Positions 27,895 to 36,145 of a stretch of DNA of 36,737 nt are shown in pieces (positions within the stretch are counted from its first letter, which is position 1; every line of letters starts with the position of its first letter). This stretch comes from a virus: positions 1-36,737 of the IMG/VR virus record IMGVR_UViG_3300025128_000138; one strand, written 5' to 3'. The notes beneath the pieces were generated by a model. That model did not search any database. It saw only the letters and a program-made list of their open reading frames with translations, and was not told the origin of the DNA. The position numbers and the translations under genes are program-made.

Positions 27895-29761
27895 AGTAAA
27901 AATTACTGTAGGTGCTGATACCAAGTCAGCCGACCAAGCCATGAAAGGTTTCAAAGGTCGGTTAGACAATATCTCTGCTACTGCGACCAAAGTAGGCCTA
28001 GGATTATCTGCTTTTGGTGCGGCTGGTGTCCTTGCGTTTAAAAACCTAACTAGCGCAGCAATGATACAAATCCAAGCCGAAGCTCAGTTGCAAAATGCAG
28101 TTGAGAATATTGGCGTTTCCTATGAGTCAGTTGAAGAACATATTTTAGCGGCTACTTCAGCATTGCAGAAGAAAACTAACTTTGGTGATGAAGAACAAAT
28201 CAAAGTGCTTGCTCAGTTAATACCGATGCTGGGTAACGTTGACGATGCGATGGCAGCATTGCCAGCCATTATGGATGTAGCTTCAGCAACTGGCAGAGAT
28301 ATGAACTCAACTGTTATGTCTCTTGGTCAGGCATTTGCTGGAGTTACCCCAAGAGTCAGAGGAACCACTTTAGACTTTACAGGCATGGAGACAGTTGCAG
28401 AACGTGTCAATGCTACTTTGGACTTATATGGTGGAACCGCTGAATCAGTAAGAGACCCAACCCAGCAATTAAGCATGGCAGTAGGCGATTTAAAAGAAAA
28501 AATGGGTGAAGCATTATTGCCTACGCTTATTCCAGTTATAGAAGCAATGACTGGATTGGCTGAAGCTGCACAAACAGTTGACCCAATACTTTTGGATTTT
28601 GGTGGTACAGGAGCTGTTGTAGCAGTTGGGTTGGCATCCATATTGGGGCCATTAGCACTTATAATTAAAATGCTGCCAGCGTTAACAGGTGGTCTTATAG
28701 CAGCTAATATGGGTGGTGGGAAATTAGTCTTAATTGCATTCGCAATCGTTGTCGCAATTACAGCAGTCATTAAAGTAATTCAAAACTGGTCAAAGATAAT
28801 TGATGAAATCCAACATCAACTCAACAAACTTAACGGCTTCATGAATAAATTTGTTGCGCCTACTTTTAATTTCTTAGCTAGAACGATAGGACATATGAGG
28901 GGGCGAGTGAAAGATGCGAATGCGGAATTCGGACTTTTTTCAACCTCAATGGAACGCTACCACCATATTACAGAGGACGCATTAGAAACCACTGAAGATA
29001 TGGACGAACACATGGCGCAATTAGGTAAGACAGCGGACAGCACATGGCCTAAATTAGAGAATGTAAATCAGTCCATTAAACGTAGCGCAGAAATGTTCGC
29101 TGGTTTAAACGAAAAATTCCAAGGCTACATGACTTTAGTTGACCGCTTAAAAGCTGCACATGAAAAAGCGGAACAAGAAAAAGCTGACCGCATTAGGCAA
29201 GAACAGAAAGATAAAGAACAGGCTGAGCAAGATGCAAGAGATGCAGCAAAAGCAGCCCAAGAAGAACAAGACCGAAAAAATAGAGAAGGAACCAGTGTCT
29301 TTGATAGCGGTATAGGACGGCCATTTAAGGACGCTGCTGGTAACTGGGTTTATCCATCAGCTGGCGGTGGTTCTAGAGGTCTTGGGATGTCAGCAGTAAT
29401 CCCCAATGTTGGAGATTTAAGCGGAATTGATATCAGTGATATGCACGGGATGAGTAGCGTATTTCAAGGTGAGCTATTCGGTAAGAGCTTTATGACTGCA
29501 ATGCAGAACGCAAGATTTGCCATTCAAAATACTGAAGCTATGAGGGCAATGGAGGGGTCTACTAGCGACTCCACTATGGCTATATCTAGGGTTGTTGATG
29601 GGCAAATGATTACTGCAAAGATAGCCATAGACCTTAATGTAAATGCCGCTGGATTAGCAGATGATGAAACATTCAAAGCGACTGTAATCAAGGCTTTTAA
29701 TGATGCTGCGGAGAGAGGTTCGATTGATTATGATGCCACAACTATGGGTCGCATCAACTAG
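27884..29761 (+). CDS. Tape measure protein, 625 aa
   Basis: The protein starts VKITVGADTKSADQAMKGFK, a usual tape-measure opening, followed by predicted helices and a TP901-type domain (about 75-225: VLAQLIPMLGNVDDAMAALP, GMETVAERVNATLDLYGGTA). Residues about 241-298 hold hydrophobic segments (VVAVGLASILGPLALIIKML, LVLIAFAIVVAITAVIKVI) that could insert into the host membrane. A charged coiled coil (EKAEQEKADRIRQEQKDKEQ, about 426-445) and a Gly-rich linker follow. At roughly 1.5 angstrom per residue the tail would be near 90-95 nm. No peptidase or lysozyme domain is visible. Confidence 0.92.
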   Translation: MANEVKITVGADTKSADQAMKGFKGRLDNISATATKVGLGLSAFGAAGVLAFKNLTSAAMIQIQAEAQLQNAVENIGVSYESVEEHILAATSALQKKTNFGDEEQIKVLAQLIPMLGNVDDAMAALPAIMDVASATGRDMNSTVMSLGQAFAGVTPRVRGTTLDFTGMETVAERVNATLDLYGGTAESVRDPTQQLSMAVGDLKEKMGEALLPTLIPVIEAMTGLAEAAQTVDPILLDFGGTGAVVAVGLASILGPLALIIKMLPALTGGLIAANMGGGKLVLIAFAIVVAITAVIKVIQNWSKIIDEIQHQLNKLNGFMNKFVAPTFNFLARTIGHMRGRVKDANAEFGLFSTSMERYHHITEDALETTEDMDEHMAQLGKTADSTWPKLENVNQSIKRSAEMFAGLNEKFQGYMTLVDRLKAAHEKAEQEKADRIRQEQKDKEQAEQDARDAAKAAQEEQDRKNREGTSVFDSGIGRPFKDAAGNWVYPSAGGGSRGLGMSAVIPNVGDLSGIDISDMHGMSSVFQGELFGKSFMTAMQNARFAIQNTEAMRAMEGSTSDSTMAISRVVDGQMITAKIAIDLNVNAAGLADDETFKATVIKAFNDAAERGSIDYDATTMGRIN

Positions 29762-29770
29762 GAGTTTGTA

Positions 29771-30889
29771 ATGGGTGGATTTCAACATAAGAGTGTGGGT
29801 ACTTCTATTACCCAAGCCGAATGGGAGCAGACTGATACAGGGCATCAATTTGCTTCTCAGGCTACTGGGATGATGCTCTATTCCTCAAGCAGTACTGTCA
29901 ATACAAGTCTTGCGATTGGAAGTACCTCTGCGTTCTTACAAGTGGTAGGTGGAGTCCCAGCTTGGACATTAACGCCCATAGTTGCGGATAATTCGTTCAT
30001 TAAATTTGGTACTGATGGGGATTCGGTTATTCTTAATAGGTCAACAACATTATCAGCAGACGCAGAAGTCTCTAATGTTATTGAAGGGGCTAGTTCCCAT
30101 CCGGGCGTGGCTGCCAATTCGCTTTTGATTTCCAACGTCACCAATGATGGGGATATTATGTTCCTTGTCTCTGATGGCGGTAACTCTAAGGGATTGCTAA
30201 AACTGAAAGGCTCTGATGGAAGCATTGAACTAAGAGGCTTAGTCACAGCAGCAGGCATAATCAAGACTGATGACACAACCAATGCAACTACAACTACTGA
30301 TGGGAGCCTTCAAACTGATGGCGGTTTGAGTGTCGTTTTAGATGCTGTATTTGGTGACGATGTAAGTTTGTTATCAGATGGTGCCATACTAAATATGGGC
30401 GCTGGCAATGACTTTACTATTACCCATGATGGAACCACTGGTGCGACGATTGCTGGAACGCCATTGGTATTCGATTCATTAGGTGCTTCAGCACTAGCGA
30501 ATGATACCTACACAGGCATCGTTTTCAGTTTTATTTCTAATGAAGCAATAGCCATAGGTAATGCTGTTTATATCCATACAACCGATGGGCGAATCGGCGT
30601 TGCTGATGCTAACGCTTTAGCAACAATGCCAGCTATTGGCGTTGCTGTTTCAGCAACTGGTTCCGCTGGGAACGCTGTAAAAGTTTTGACGCATGGCATT
30701 TATAACGATTCTGATGGATTTAGTGGAGACCTCACAGAAGGAGCCACGATGTATTTAGGTGAAACTACTGGAGCAGTTACAGCCACTATTCCTGATGCTG
30801 ATGGCGATTTTGTCCAAATTATGGGCATAGCCTGTGGGCCGAGAGATGTATTCATTTCACCATCAATGGACATTATCGAGAGGGCATAA
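29771..30889 (+). CDS. Tail or fibre protein, beta-rich, 372 aa
   Basis: ATG 29771 follows AGGAGTTTGTA. The protein is rich in Thr, Gly, Asp and Val, with repeated strand patterns (GDSVILNRSTTLSADAEVSN, GNSKGLLKLKGSDGSIELRG, GNDFTITHDGTTGATIAGTP). The C-terminal third (GIVFSFISNEAIAIGNAVYI, then GVAVSATGSAGNAVKVLTHG) resembles capsid/fibre domains often found in marine phage tail proteins. A fibre or adsorption role is inferred. The stop overlaps the next start (ATAATGG). Confidence 0.7.
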   Translation: MGGFQHKSVGTSITQAEWEQTDTGHQFASQATGMMLYSSSSTVNTSLAIGSTSAFLQVVGGVPAWTLTPIVADNSFIKFGTDGDSVILNRSTTLSADAEVSNVIEGASSHPGVAANSLLISNVTNDGDIMFLVSDGGNSKGLLKLKGSDGSIELRGLVTAAGIIKTDDTTNATTTTDGSLQTDGGLSVVLDAVFGDDVSLLSDGAILNMGAGNDFTITHDGTTGATIAGTPLVFDSLGASALANDTYTGIVFSFISNEAIAIGNAVYIHTTDGRIGVADANALATMPAIGVAVSATGSAGNAVKVLTHGIYNDSDGFSGDLTEGATMYLGETTGAVTATIPDADGDFVQIMGIACGPRDVFISPSMDIIERA

Positions 30890-31800
30890 TGGCTAACGAA
30901 GTTGAAAAGGTAAACAATCTTGCTCTTTCATCTATTGAAAAAATCAACGGTTTGACTGACGCACAAATAGAAAAAATAAACGCTTTGGAATTTAGCGGCA
31001 GTTCATATCCCTCACATTCAGGTGGTGATTCAGTATCAACTTCAGGCGTTTACAAATTCGTCACATTCACTAGCTCTGGGACTTTTGCTTTTACGGCAGG
31101 TGCTGGGGGGCCGAGTAATACTTTGGACTATCTCATCATCGCTGGTGGGGCATCTGGGGGGCATGGGAATAATGGCGTTGGGGCTGGAGGAGGAGGTGCT
31201 GGTGGATATCGCACAGGAACTGTTACTGGCTCCACACAATCTTATAGCATAACCATCGGTGGTGGAGGCGCTTCTCAAACCTCTGAGGCTGCTGGAAATG
31301 ATGGGTCTGATTCATCGGCATTTAGCGTAACTTCTGATGGCGGAGGTGGCGGAGGTGAATTCGGGACAAATGGAACCGATGGAGGGTCTGGAGGAGGAGC
31401 AGCTGGACACTCATCTGGAGGCGGAGGAGGGTCAGCTACTGGCGGGAATGGAAATGATGGTGGAGATTTTGCCACTGAAGATAGAGGAGGTGGTGGTGGT
31501 GGCGCAGGAGGTGCTGGAGGAGATGGGACTGGAGGGGCTGGTTCATCCTCTGGCGATGCGTCAGGCGGTACTACAAGGGCTGGAGGAGGAGGTGGTGGCT
31601 ATAGACCATCTGTAGGAGATGGTGGTGCTGGCGGTTCAGGCGGTGGGGGCCAAGGTGGTGGAGACCAAGGCAATCCTGTAGCGGGAACTGCTAATACTGG
31701 TTCAGGCGGAGGAGGAGGAGCTTGGAATGTGAATAGCGGTAATTCTGGGGCTGGCGGTTCTGGTGTAGTCGTTATTCGATATATCTATCAGGCAGCATAA
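30889..31800 (+). CDS. Glycine-rich tail fibre protein, 303 aa
   Basis: After a short helical opening (KVNNLALSSIEKINGLTDAQ), residues about 50-110 form a beta-domain (YKFVTFTSSGTFAFTAGAGG, TLDYLIIAGGASGGHGNNGV) and about 150-290 are glycine-rich repeats (GGGGEFGTNGTDGGSGGGAA, GGGGAGGAGGDGTGGAGSSS). The end, GAGGSGVVVIRYIY, closes the pattern of Gly-rich phage fibre tips that form polyglycine II sandwiches and recognise receptors. A receptor-binding role is therefore likely. It overlaps the previous stop and ends 2 bp before the next start. Confidence 0.8.
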   Translation: MANEVEKVNNLALSSIEKINGLTDAQIEKINALEFSGSSYPSHSGGDSVSTSGVYKFVTFTSSGTFAFTAGAGGPSNTLDYLIIAGGASGGHGNNGVGAGGGGAGGYRTGTVTGSTQSYSITIGGGGASQTSEAAGNDGSDSSAFSVTSDGGGGGGEFGTNGTDGGSGGGAAGHSSGGGGGSATGGNGNDGGDFATEDRGGGGGGAGGAGGDGTGGAGSSSGDASGGTTRAGGGGGGYRPSVGDGGAGGSGGGGQGGGDQGNPVAGTANTGSGGGGGAWNVNSGNSGAGGSGVVVIRYIYQAA

Positions 31801-31802
31801 AC

Positions 31803-32141
31803 ATGGCTCATTTTGCAAAAATAGAAAATGGTTTGGTAGTAACAGTTATTGTTGCTGAACAGGCTTTTATTGACACTCAATCAGGAACGTGGGTTCAGAC
31901 TTCTTATAACACTTATGGCGGTCAGCACACAGGGGGAGGTACTCCACTGAGAAAAAACTATGCTGGCATTGGCCATACATATGACTCAACAGCCGATGCG
32001 TTTCATGCACCTAGACCCTTTGCAAGTTGGACATTGAATACTGACACCTACCAATGGGAACCACCTACAGCACATCCCAATAATGGCAACCGCTATACAT
32101 GGAATGAAGGCACAAGGTCTTGGGATGCCTACAGTGAATAA
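31803..32141 (+). CDS. Marine-phage-type tail structural protein, 112 aa
   Basis: The protein begins MAHFAKIENGLVVTVIVAEQ and has WVQTSYNTYGGQHTGGGTPL (about 37-56), RKNYAGIGHTYDSTADAFHA (about 57-76) and PRPFASWTLNTDTYQWEPPT. I recognise this type from cyanophage and pelagiphage genomes, where it is annotated as a virion structural or tail-fibre-associated protein. Function is not established. It is one of the few taxonomic clues to an aquatic origin. Confidence 0.8.
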   Translation: MAHFAKIENGLVVTVIVAEQAFIDTQSGTWVQTSYNTYGGQHTGGGTPLRKNYAGIGHTYDSTADAFHAPRPFASWTLNTDTYQWEPPTAHPNNGNRYTWNEGTRSWDAYSE

Positions 32142-32152
32142 AGGAGAAACAA

Positions 32153-32323
32153 ATGGACAAAATTGAATACACGTTGGAGGACATTGCCACGTTGATAAAA
32201 CTACGGCCAGATTTTGCACTTGCTTTAGAAAATACAGCATTAAAGCGAATGGTTGAAGAATTGACAGAGCAAAAAGAAATTGATTCAAAACCGAAAGTAA
32301 CGGCAATAGGGAAATATAAGTAA
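32153..32323 (+). CDS. Small helical protein, 56 aa
   Basis: AAAGGAGAAACAA precedes the ATG at 32153. The peptide reads MDKIEYTLEDIATLIKLRPD, then FALALENTALKRMVEELTEQ and KEIDSKPKVTAIGKYK. It is helical with no cysteine or membrane segment. Similar short genes with a D-x-hydrophobic-helix and VEEL pattern follow marine tail genes, with no known role. Its stop overlaps the next ATG (TAATGG). Confidence 0.72.
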   Translation: MDKIEYTLEDIATLIKLRPDFALALENTALKRMVEELTEQKEIDSKPKVTAIGKYK

Positions 32324-33897
32324 TGGCAAGCAAGACTTTTTACCTACTTGTGGATTGGAATGGGGATGGTGATTTTGCCGATACTGGTGAAATTTTAACC
32401 GACCGTGTTCTCTCAATTACAACTGAAAGAGGTAGGGAATCTGCCAATCAATTAACTGGCAAATCAAGTGCTGGAAAACTAGTTGCTTTCATAAATAATG
32501 AATCGGGTGATTATTCGCCATTTAATGCTAGCTCAGGATTATACGGAAATTTGCTTCCGGGTCGGGCAGTAAAACTTATGCTTGGTGTTGGAGGGGAATT
32601 TGCATATACCTTTCCATTTGATTTCACAGATACGGCAATTTGGTCTGGAACACTACAAAGTATTGAGCCAATCGTAAATGTGAATCAGATAAATCAAGTA
32701 CGCTTAACGGCTATTGGCCCACTAGGAACAATAGGTAGGAAGTTAGTACAAATTGCCAATCAAACTAATAAGAGAACTGATGAACTCATAGGGACGATTT
32801 TAACCAGTGCTGGATTTTCTGGGACTGATAGAGATTTAGAGCAAGGCCAAACTACTGTAGCTGCATATTGGAATAATGGCACAGATGCACTGAGAGCAGT
32901 TCGAGAGATGGAAGAAACGGAAGGCGGATTTATCTATGAAGCAAAGGATGGAAAGATTAAATTTGAGGATAGAAATTTTAGGATGACGAATCCGAAAGCA
33001 ACTATATCCAGATTAACTTTATCAGACCATTCATCGACAGATTATCCATATGAAAAAATAAATCAAGCAGACCCACTCCCATCAATCTTTAATGATTTCA
33101 GGGCGAATATAAGGGTCACAACAACAGCATCAATTGCGACTCTATGGACTCATCCAGAGACAGGCAGTTCATCGCCATTGATTGAAGCGGGCGCAACTAA
33201 TATTTATTGGGCGCAATATCCACCTCCGACTGATGGAGTATTCGCATCTGCAATCGCAGCACAGGTTGCTGTATCCGAATGGACTACCCCAGTAAAAACA
33301 ACTGACGTTGTTGTAAATACTGCAGCAGATGGTAGCGGAAGCAACATCACAAGCGACTTGACCATTGCTGCTGTTAAATATTCCAACTCTATGCAAATAT
33401 CAATTACTAACGGCAATGCTGCCGATGGGTATATAACAGCATTTAAGGCAAGAGGAACCACAGTAGTTTCATCCGACCCTACAATGCTGGTTGCCGAAGA
33501 TTCAGATTCACAAGATAAATATTTGAAGCGCACCTACCCAAGTTGGCCTAAATGGATTCCGAGTTCCTTAGAGGCACAGCACTGGGTTAATACAAAATTA
33601 TCAATCTATAAAGACCCCATGCCGCAATTAGTGATTTCATGGGTGGCAAATAAAAATGAAAATACTTTAGAAGCAGCATTAGATTTAGACATTTCAAGTC
33701 GGGTTACTGTCGTTGCTGCGAACAATACTGGTCTTGGAATCAACGAGGATTTTTTGGTGGAAAATATTCATCACCGAATTGAACAAGGTGGCAAGTTCCA
33801 ATCAACTCGGTTAATGTTGTCCCCAGCATCTGCCAGTGCTGGGTTCTTTGCTTTGGATATAAGCAAGTTAAGTGAATCAACTAGGCTTTGGTATTAG
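32323..33897 (+). CDS. Tail tip/baseplate protein, 524 aa
   Basis: The protein opens with YLLVDWNGDGDFADTGEILT (about 7-26), a calcium-binding-like DxNxDGDF loop, and ERGRESANQLTGKSSAGKLV (about 36-55). The centre has EMEETEGGFIYEAKDGKIKF and EDRNFRM (about 197-223), a pattern of tail-hub proteins, and the C-terminus has SRVTVVAANNTGLGINEDFL, VENIHHRIEQGGKFQSTRLM (about 468-487). Layout and location after the tape measure suit a baseplate hub or distal tail protein. I see no hydrolase motif. Confidence 0.72.
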   Translation: MASKTFYLLVDWNGDGDFADTGEILTDRVLSITTERGRESANQLTGKSSAGKLVAFINNESGDYSPFNASSGLYGNLLPGRAVKLMLGVGGEFAYTFPFDFTDTAIWSGTLQSIEPIVNVNQINQVRLTAIGPLGTIGRKLVQIANQTNKRTDELIGTILTSAGFSGTDRDLEQGQTTVAAYWNNGTDALRAVREMEETEGGFIYEAKDGKIKFEDRNFRMTNPKATISRLTLSDHSSTDYPYEKINQADPLPSIFNDFRANIRVTTTASIATLWTHPETGSSSPLIEAGATNIYWAQYPPPTDGVFASAIAAQVAVSEWTTPVKTTDVVVNTAADGSGSNITSDLTIAAVKYSNSMQISITNGNAADGYITAFKARGTTVVSSDPTMLVAEDSDSQDKYLKRTYPSWPKWIPSSLEAQHWVNTKLSIYKDPMPQLVISWVANKNENTLEAALDLDISSRVTVVAANNTGLGINEDFLVENIHHRIEQGGKFQSTRLMLSPASASAGFFALDISKLSESTRLWY

Positions 33898-33906
33898 GAG
33901 AAAATT

Positions 33907-34635
33907 ATGGCATTTACTAATCTATCAACTCAAACTAGCGGAGCTTTGGTAACTCATACGCTATGGAATCAGAAGGTTAATAATTGGCAATTCATAGCGA
34001 CTTCTGCTGGTTTATTGAAACACGAGGTAGGTGGTTTAGAAATAGATATATCAGGGGTAAATGACGGAGGAATATTAAGAGGTACAGGCTCAGGGACATG
34101 GGCAATTCTTGCTGCTTTTTTAGATACGAATGGCAGGGTCAAACATGAGTATGGCGGCATCGAAGCTAATATCAGCGCTGTAACTACGGGAGGCTTGCTA
34201 GAAGGCACAGGAAGTGGGTCTATGGGCGTTCTGGCTAGAGGTTCAGCGTTACAGGTTCTTCGTGTCAATTCGGGTGGCTCTGATATCGAATGGGCTGACC
34301 CACAAGCAGGTGGCACTGCTGCAGGAACTTACACTGGAGACGGCTCCACATCTCTTGCTGTAACTGGTCTTGGATTCACGCCCAAGTGGGTCAAAATCTG
34401 GCATCTGACGGCTTCTGGTCATCAGGTCTATGCAGTCGAAACAACTGCTTCAATCATGGCAACGACTAGTGACAAGCGAAGTGTTTTAACTTACTCAGGC
34501 AATGCCAATGAAACCAGTCTTGTAGACAACGCAATTATTGCTCTAAGTGCTGGGAGCTTCACGGTGGATGACGCTGGGAGCGATTCCCATCCGAACAAGG
34601 CATCGGAAACGTACCATTACTTGGCTATAGGTTAA
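33907..34635 (+). CDS. Tail fibre-like protein with tandem repeat, 242 aa
   Basis: An AGGAGAAAATT site precedes the ATG. Two tandem units of about 42 residues occur: KHEVGGLEIDISGVNDGGIL with RGTGSGTWAIL (about 38-68) and KHEYGGIEANISAVTTGGLL with EGTGSGSMGVL (about 80-110). After DIEWADPQAGG the C-terminal 100 residues (GTYTGDGSTSLAVTGLGFTP, KWVKIWHLTASGHQVYAVET) look like a beta-sandwich tip. This build is common in marine phage fibre proteins. A receptor- or surface-binding role is inferred. Confidence 0.75.
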   Translation: MAFTNLSTQTSGALVTHTLWNQKVNNWQFIATSAGLLKHEVGGLEIDISGVNDGGILRGTGSGTWAILAAFLDTNGRVKHEYGGIEANISAVTTGGLLEGTGSGSMGVLARGSALQVLRVNSGGSDIEWADPQAGGTAAGTYTGDGSTSLAVTGLGFTPKWVKIWHLTASGHQVYAVETTASIMATTSDKRSVLTYSGNANETSLVDNAIIALSAGSFTVDDAGSDSHPNKASETYHYLAIG

Positions 34636-34648
34636 AAGGAGAAGTAAA

Positions 34649-34801
34649 ATGATTGGCAAATTCAGACCGCAAATTTTCTTAAGTGTTCTTGTGCTTGGTA
34701 TTCTTGCAACTGTCGGAATGATGCACGATTTACCAGAAGTTGCCACAGGAACAATCGGTGGCATAATCGCATTAGGTATGAAGGTCTTGGAGGCGGAATA
34801 A
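34649..34801 (+). CDS. Small membrane protein, holin candidate, 50 aa
   Basis: A strong AAAAGGAGAAG site precedes the ATG at 34649. The peptide begins MIGKFRPQIFLSVLVLGILA and continues TVGMMHDLPEVATGTIGGII, then ALGMKVLEAE. The first hydrophobic segment (about 9-25) spans a membrane; the second (about 34-46) is shorter. A basic N-terminus, two segments and a charged end resemble small holins, and its position at the end of the tail operon suits a lysis gene. Its stop overlaps the start of the next gene. Confidence 0.6.
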   Translation: MIGKFRPQIFLSVLVLGILATVGMMHDLPEVATGTIGGIIALGMKVLEAE

Positions 34802-35928
34802 TGAATATATTACAGATTTTCATTGGTTCTTTTATTGAGGCATTGAGGTTCTTTGCTCAGCCATTTAGATTCCTCTATGTCATTCCTAAGAAAATAGTTG
34901 GCAAGATTATAAAACTTGTAAAAAAGGCTCTAGGAATTGCTCGTGCTACACCACGGAAAATACTTATGGCCCCTTTGGTTCTATACCGCAAGCTAGCCAA
35001 GGTGCGTGATTGGATATTTGCAAAGATTGAATATCTAAATCAGGAATCTCAGAAGTGGGCTACTGTATTTAAAGTAGTCATGTCTCCATACAGTTTGCTA
35101 TTGAAGATGGGCTTCAGTCCAAACATGGCGATTTCTCTTTTGGCCGTTGGAGGTGTAGCTACTACTGGTGTAGCGGTGAATGAAACCGTGTTTTCTGAAG
35201 ATACATTTGAGAATAGAAGTCCGGGGCAATACTTTGCACCAAGCAATATCCCTAGCTTCTATGCGCTTAATGAGCCTGAAGCAGCATCTGGCATGTCTTA
35301 CAACACGCTCAGAATATCCCTTAGTTCTACGGCTGTAGATGAGATAGATATCCGTGCCGTTAGCTTAGGTACTATCTATGCGAACTCAGCTTTGCCGCAG
35401 GGGGCTACGACGGCTGTGGATATAGGAGGCTTAGCTTCAAAGGCTAACTGGCTTGAGGTTGGTGAATTTACGATTGATGGACTCAGATGCCAGAAGCTAC
35501 AGCTCCATGACATTGACGCTCATACCATCAACATCATTGGCAATGCAAGTGACGGGCAATCAATAGCACCTGCGCCCGGTTCGGGAGTCTCAAATCGTAT
35601 GAGGTCTGTGGTCGGTGGCAACCACATGGCTGCTGCTCTTAGGACTGAAGGTGGTACGTATGACCGCCTATGGATAGAGGCTGCTGCAACAGGTACGAAC
35701 GGCAGGGTGAATAAGATTACTCTTACTAACATATACACGAAAGGGGGCCTCTGTCGACTTAGCCGAATGAAGGTAGGAACGCTAAATATCCTAAATTCAG
35801 AGATTGGTAATGGAGATGGGCTTTCGGCAAAGGACTTTACTATTGAGACAACTGTTACTGGTCAGATAATTAATGCCAATAACAACGTGGAAGTCTTAAT
35901 TGCGGAACCTGTAACTATAACCAATTGA
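34801..35928 (+). CDS. Unknown late protein: cationic membrane-active N-terminus plus beta-rich domain, 375 aa
   Basis: I do not recognise this protein. The first 105 residues are a series of hydrophobic and Lys/Arg-rich amphipathic helices (IEALRFFAQPFRFLYVIPKK, IVGKIIKLVKKALGIARATP), followed by a hydrophobic segment (NMAISLLAVGGVATTGVAVN, about 110-129). Residues about 150-375 are beta-rich with repeated I/V-N-I patterns (DIDAHTINIIGNASDGQ, RVNKITLTNIYTKGG, FTIETTVTGQIINANNNVEV), suggestive of a beta-helix or sandwich. It is the last gene of the late operon, overlapping the holin-like gene. A host-envelope or lysis role, or a surface anchor, is possible. Confidence 0.75.
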   Translation: MNILQIFIGSFIEALRFFAQPFRFLYVIPKKIVGKIIKLVKKALGIARATPRKILMAPLVLYRKLAKVRDWIFAKIEYLNQESQKWATVFKVVMSPYSLLLKMGFSPNMAISLLAVGGVATTGVAVNETVFSEDTFENRSPGQYFAPSNIPSFYALNEPEAASGMSYNTLRISLSSTAVDEIDIRAVSLGTIYANSALPQGATTAVDIGGLASKANWLEVGEFTIDGLRCQKLQLHDIDAHTINIIGNASDGQSIAPAPGSGVSNRMRSVVGGNHMAAALRTEGGTYDRLWIEAAATGTNGRVNKITLTNIYTKGGLCRLSRMKVGTLNILNSEIGNGDGLSAKDFTIETTVTGQIINANNNVEVLIAEPVTITN

Positions 35929-35943
35929 TAGAGAGTTAATTGT

Positions 35944-36026
35944 GGTGAGCCGTCTCAATGTCCTAACCTTCCCACCATAGATGGCGAGATTTTTCTCCTT
36001 TCTCGTGTAGGCTGAGGCGGCCCACC
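35944..36026. ncRNA. Branched RNA-like structure after the late operon
   Basis: GGTGAGCCGTCTCA (35944-35957) pairs with TGAGGCGGCCCACC (36013-36026), a 14-bp stem with one A-C mismatch and one T-G wobble. Inside, CGAGA (35985-35989) pairs with TCTCG (36001-36005), and a small CCA/TGG hairpin lies at 35975-35984. It lacks a T run, so it is not a standard terminator. It could be a small RNA, a read-through processing site, or a packaging/origin element. The 217-bp gap 35929-36145 holds this and the promoter at 36069. Confidence 0.45.
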
Positions 36027-36068
36027 TTTATCAAATTTAAGAATCCACATCTGATTACTATTAAAACG

Positions 36069-36099
36069 CTTTACATTTGTAATATTCGTATTGTATAGT
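36069..36099 (+). promoter_or_regulatory. Promoter with palindromic operator, modification operon
   Basis: TTTACA (36070-36075) and TATAGT (36094-36099) are separated by 18 bp. CTTTACATTTGTAA (36069-36082) matches the minus-strand promoter box at 19145-19160 over 14 bases and uses the same spacing. GAAGGAG (36131-36137) and the amidoligase ATG follow. This would drive the amidoligase-to-3450 operon across the contig junction. Confidence 0.8.
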
Positions 36100-36145
36100 G
36101 TTCTAGTCACGGTAAGGTGACGTAATAAATGAAGGAGTTCTTAAG

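Noticed and set aside
28327-28770. 147-aa minus-strand frame opposite the tape measure gene
   Set aside because: No ribosome binding site or promoter; it is the complement of the hydrophobic, Ala/Gly-rich part of the tape measure.
31337-31615. 92-aa plus-strand frame in the glycine-rich gene
   Set aside because: Repetitive GGA/GGT codons keep several frames open; the in-operon frame encodes the recognisable Gly-rich fibre.
30900-31800. Tandem-repeat array or CRISPR in the glycine-rich region
   Set aside because: The repeats are short GGx codon runs without fixed unit length or spacers; they follow from the protein's composition.
35944-36026. Hammerhead or tRNA gene in the branched structure
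   Set aside because: The CUGANGA and GAAA core of a hammerhead is absent and no anticodon or T-arm can be drawn, so only a generic structured element is reported.
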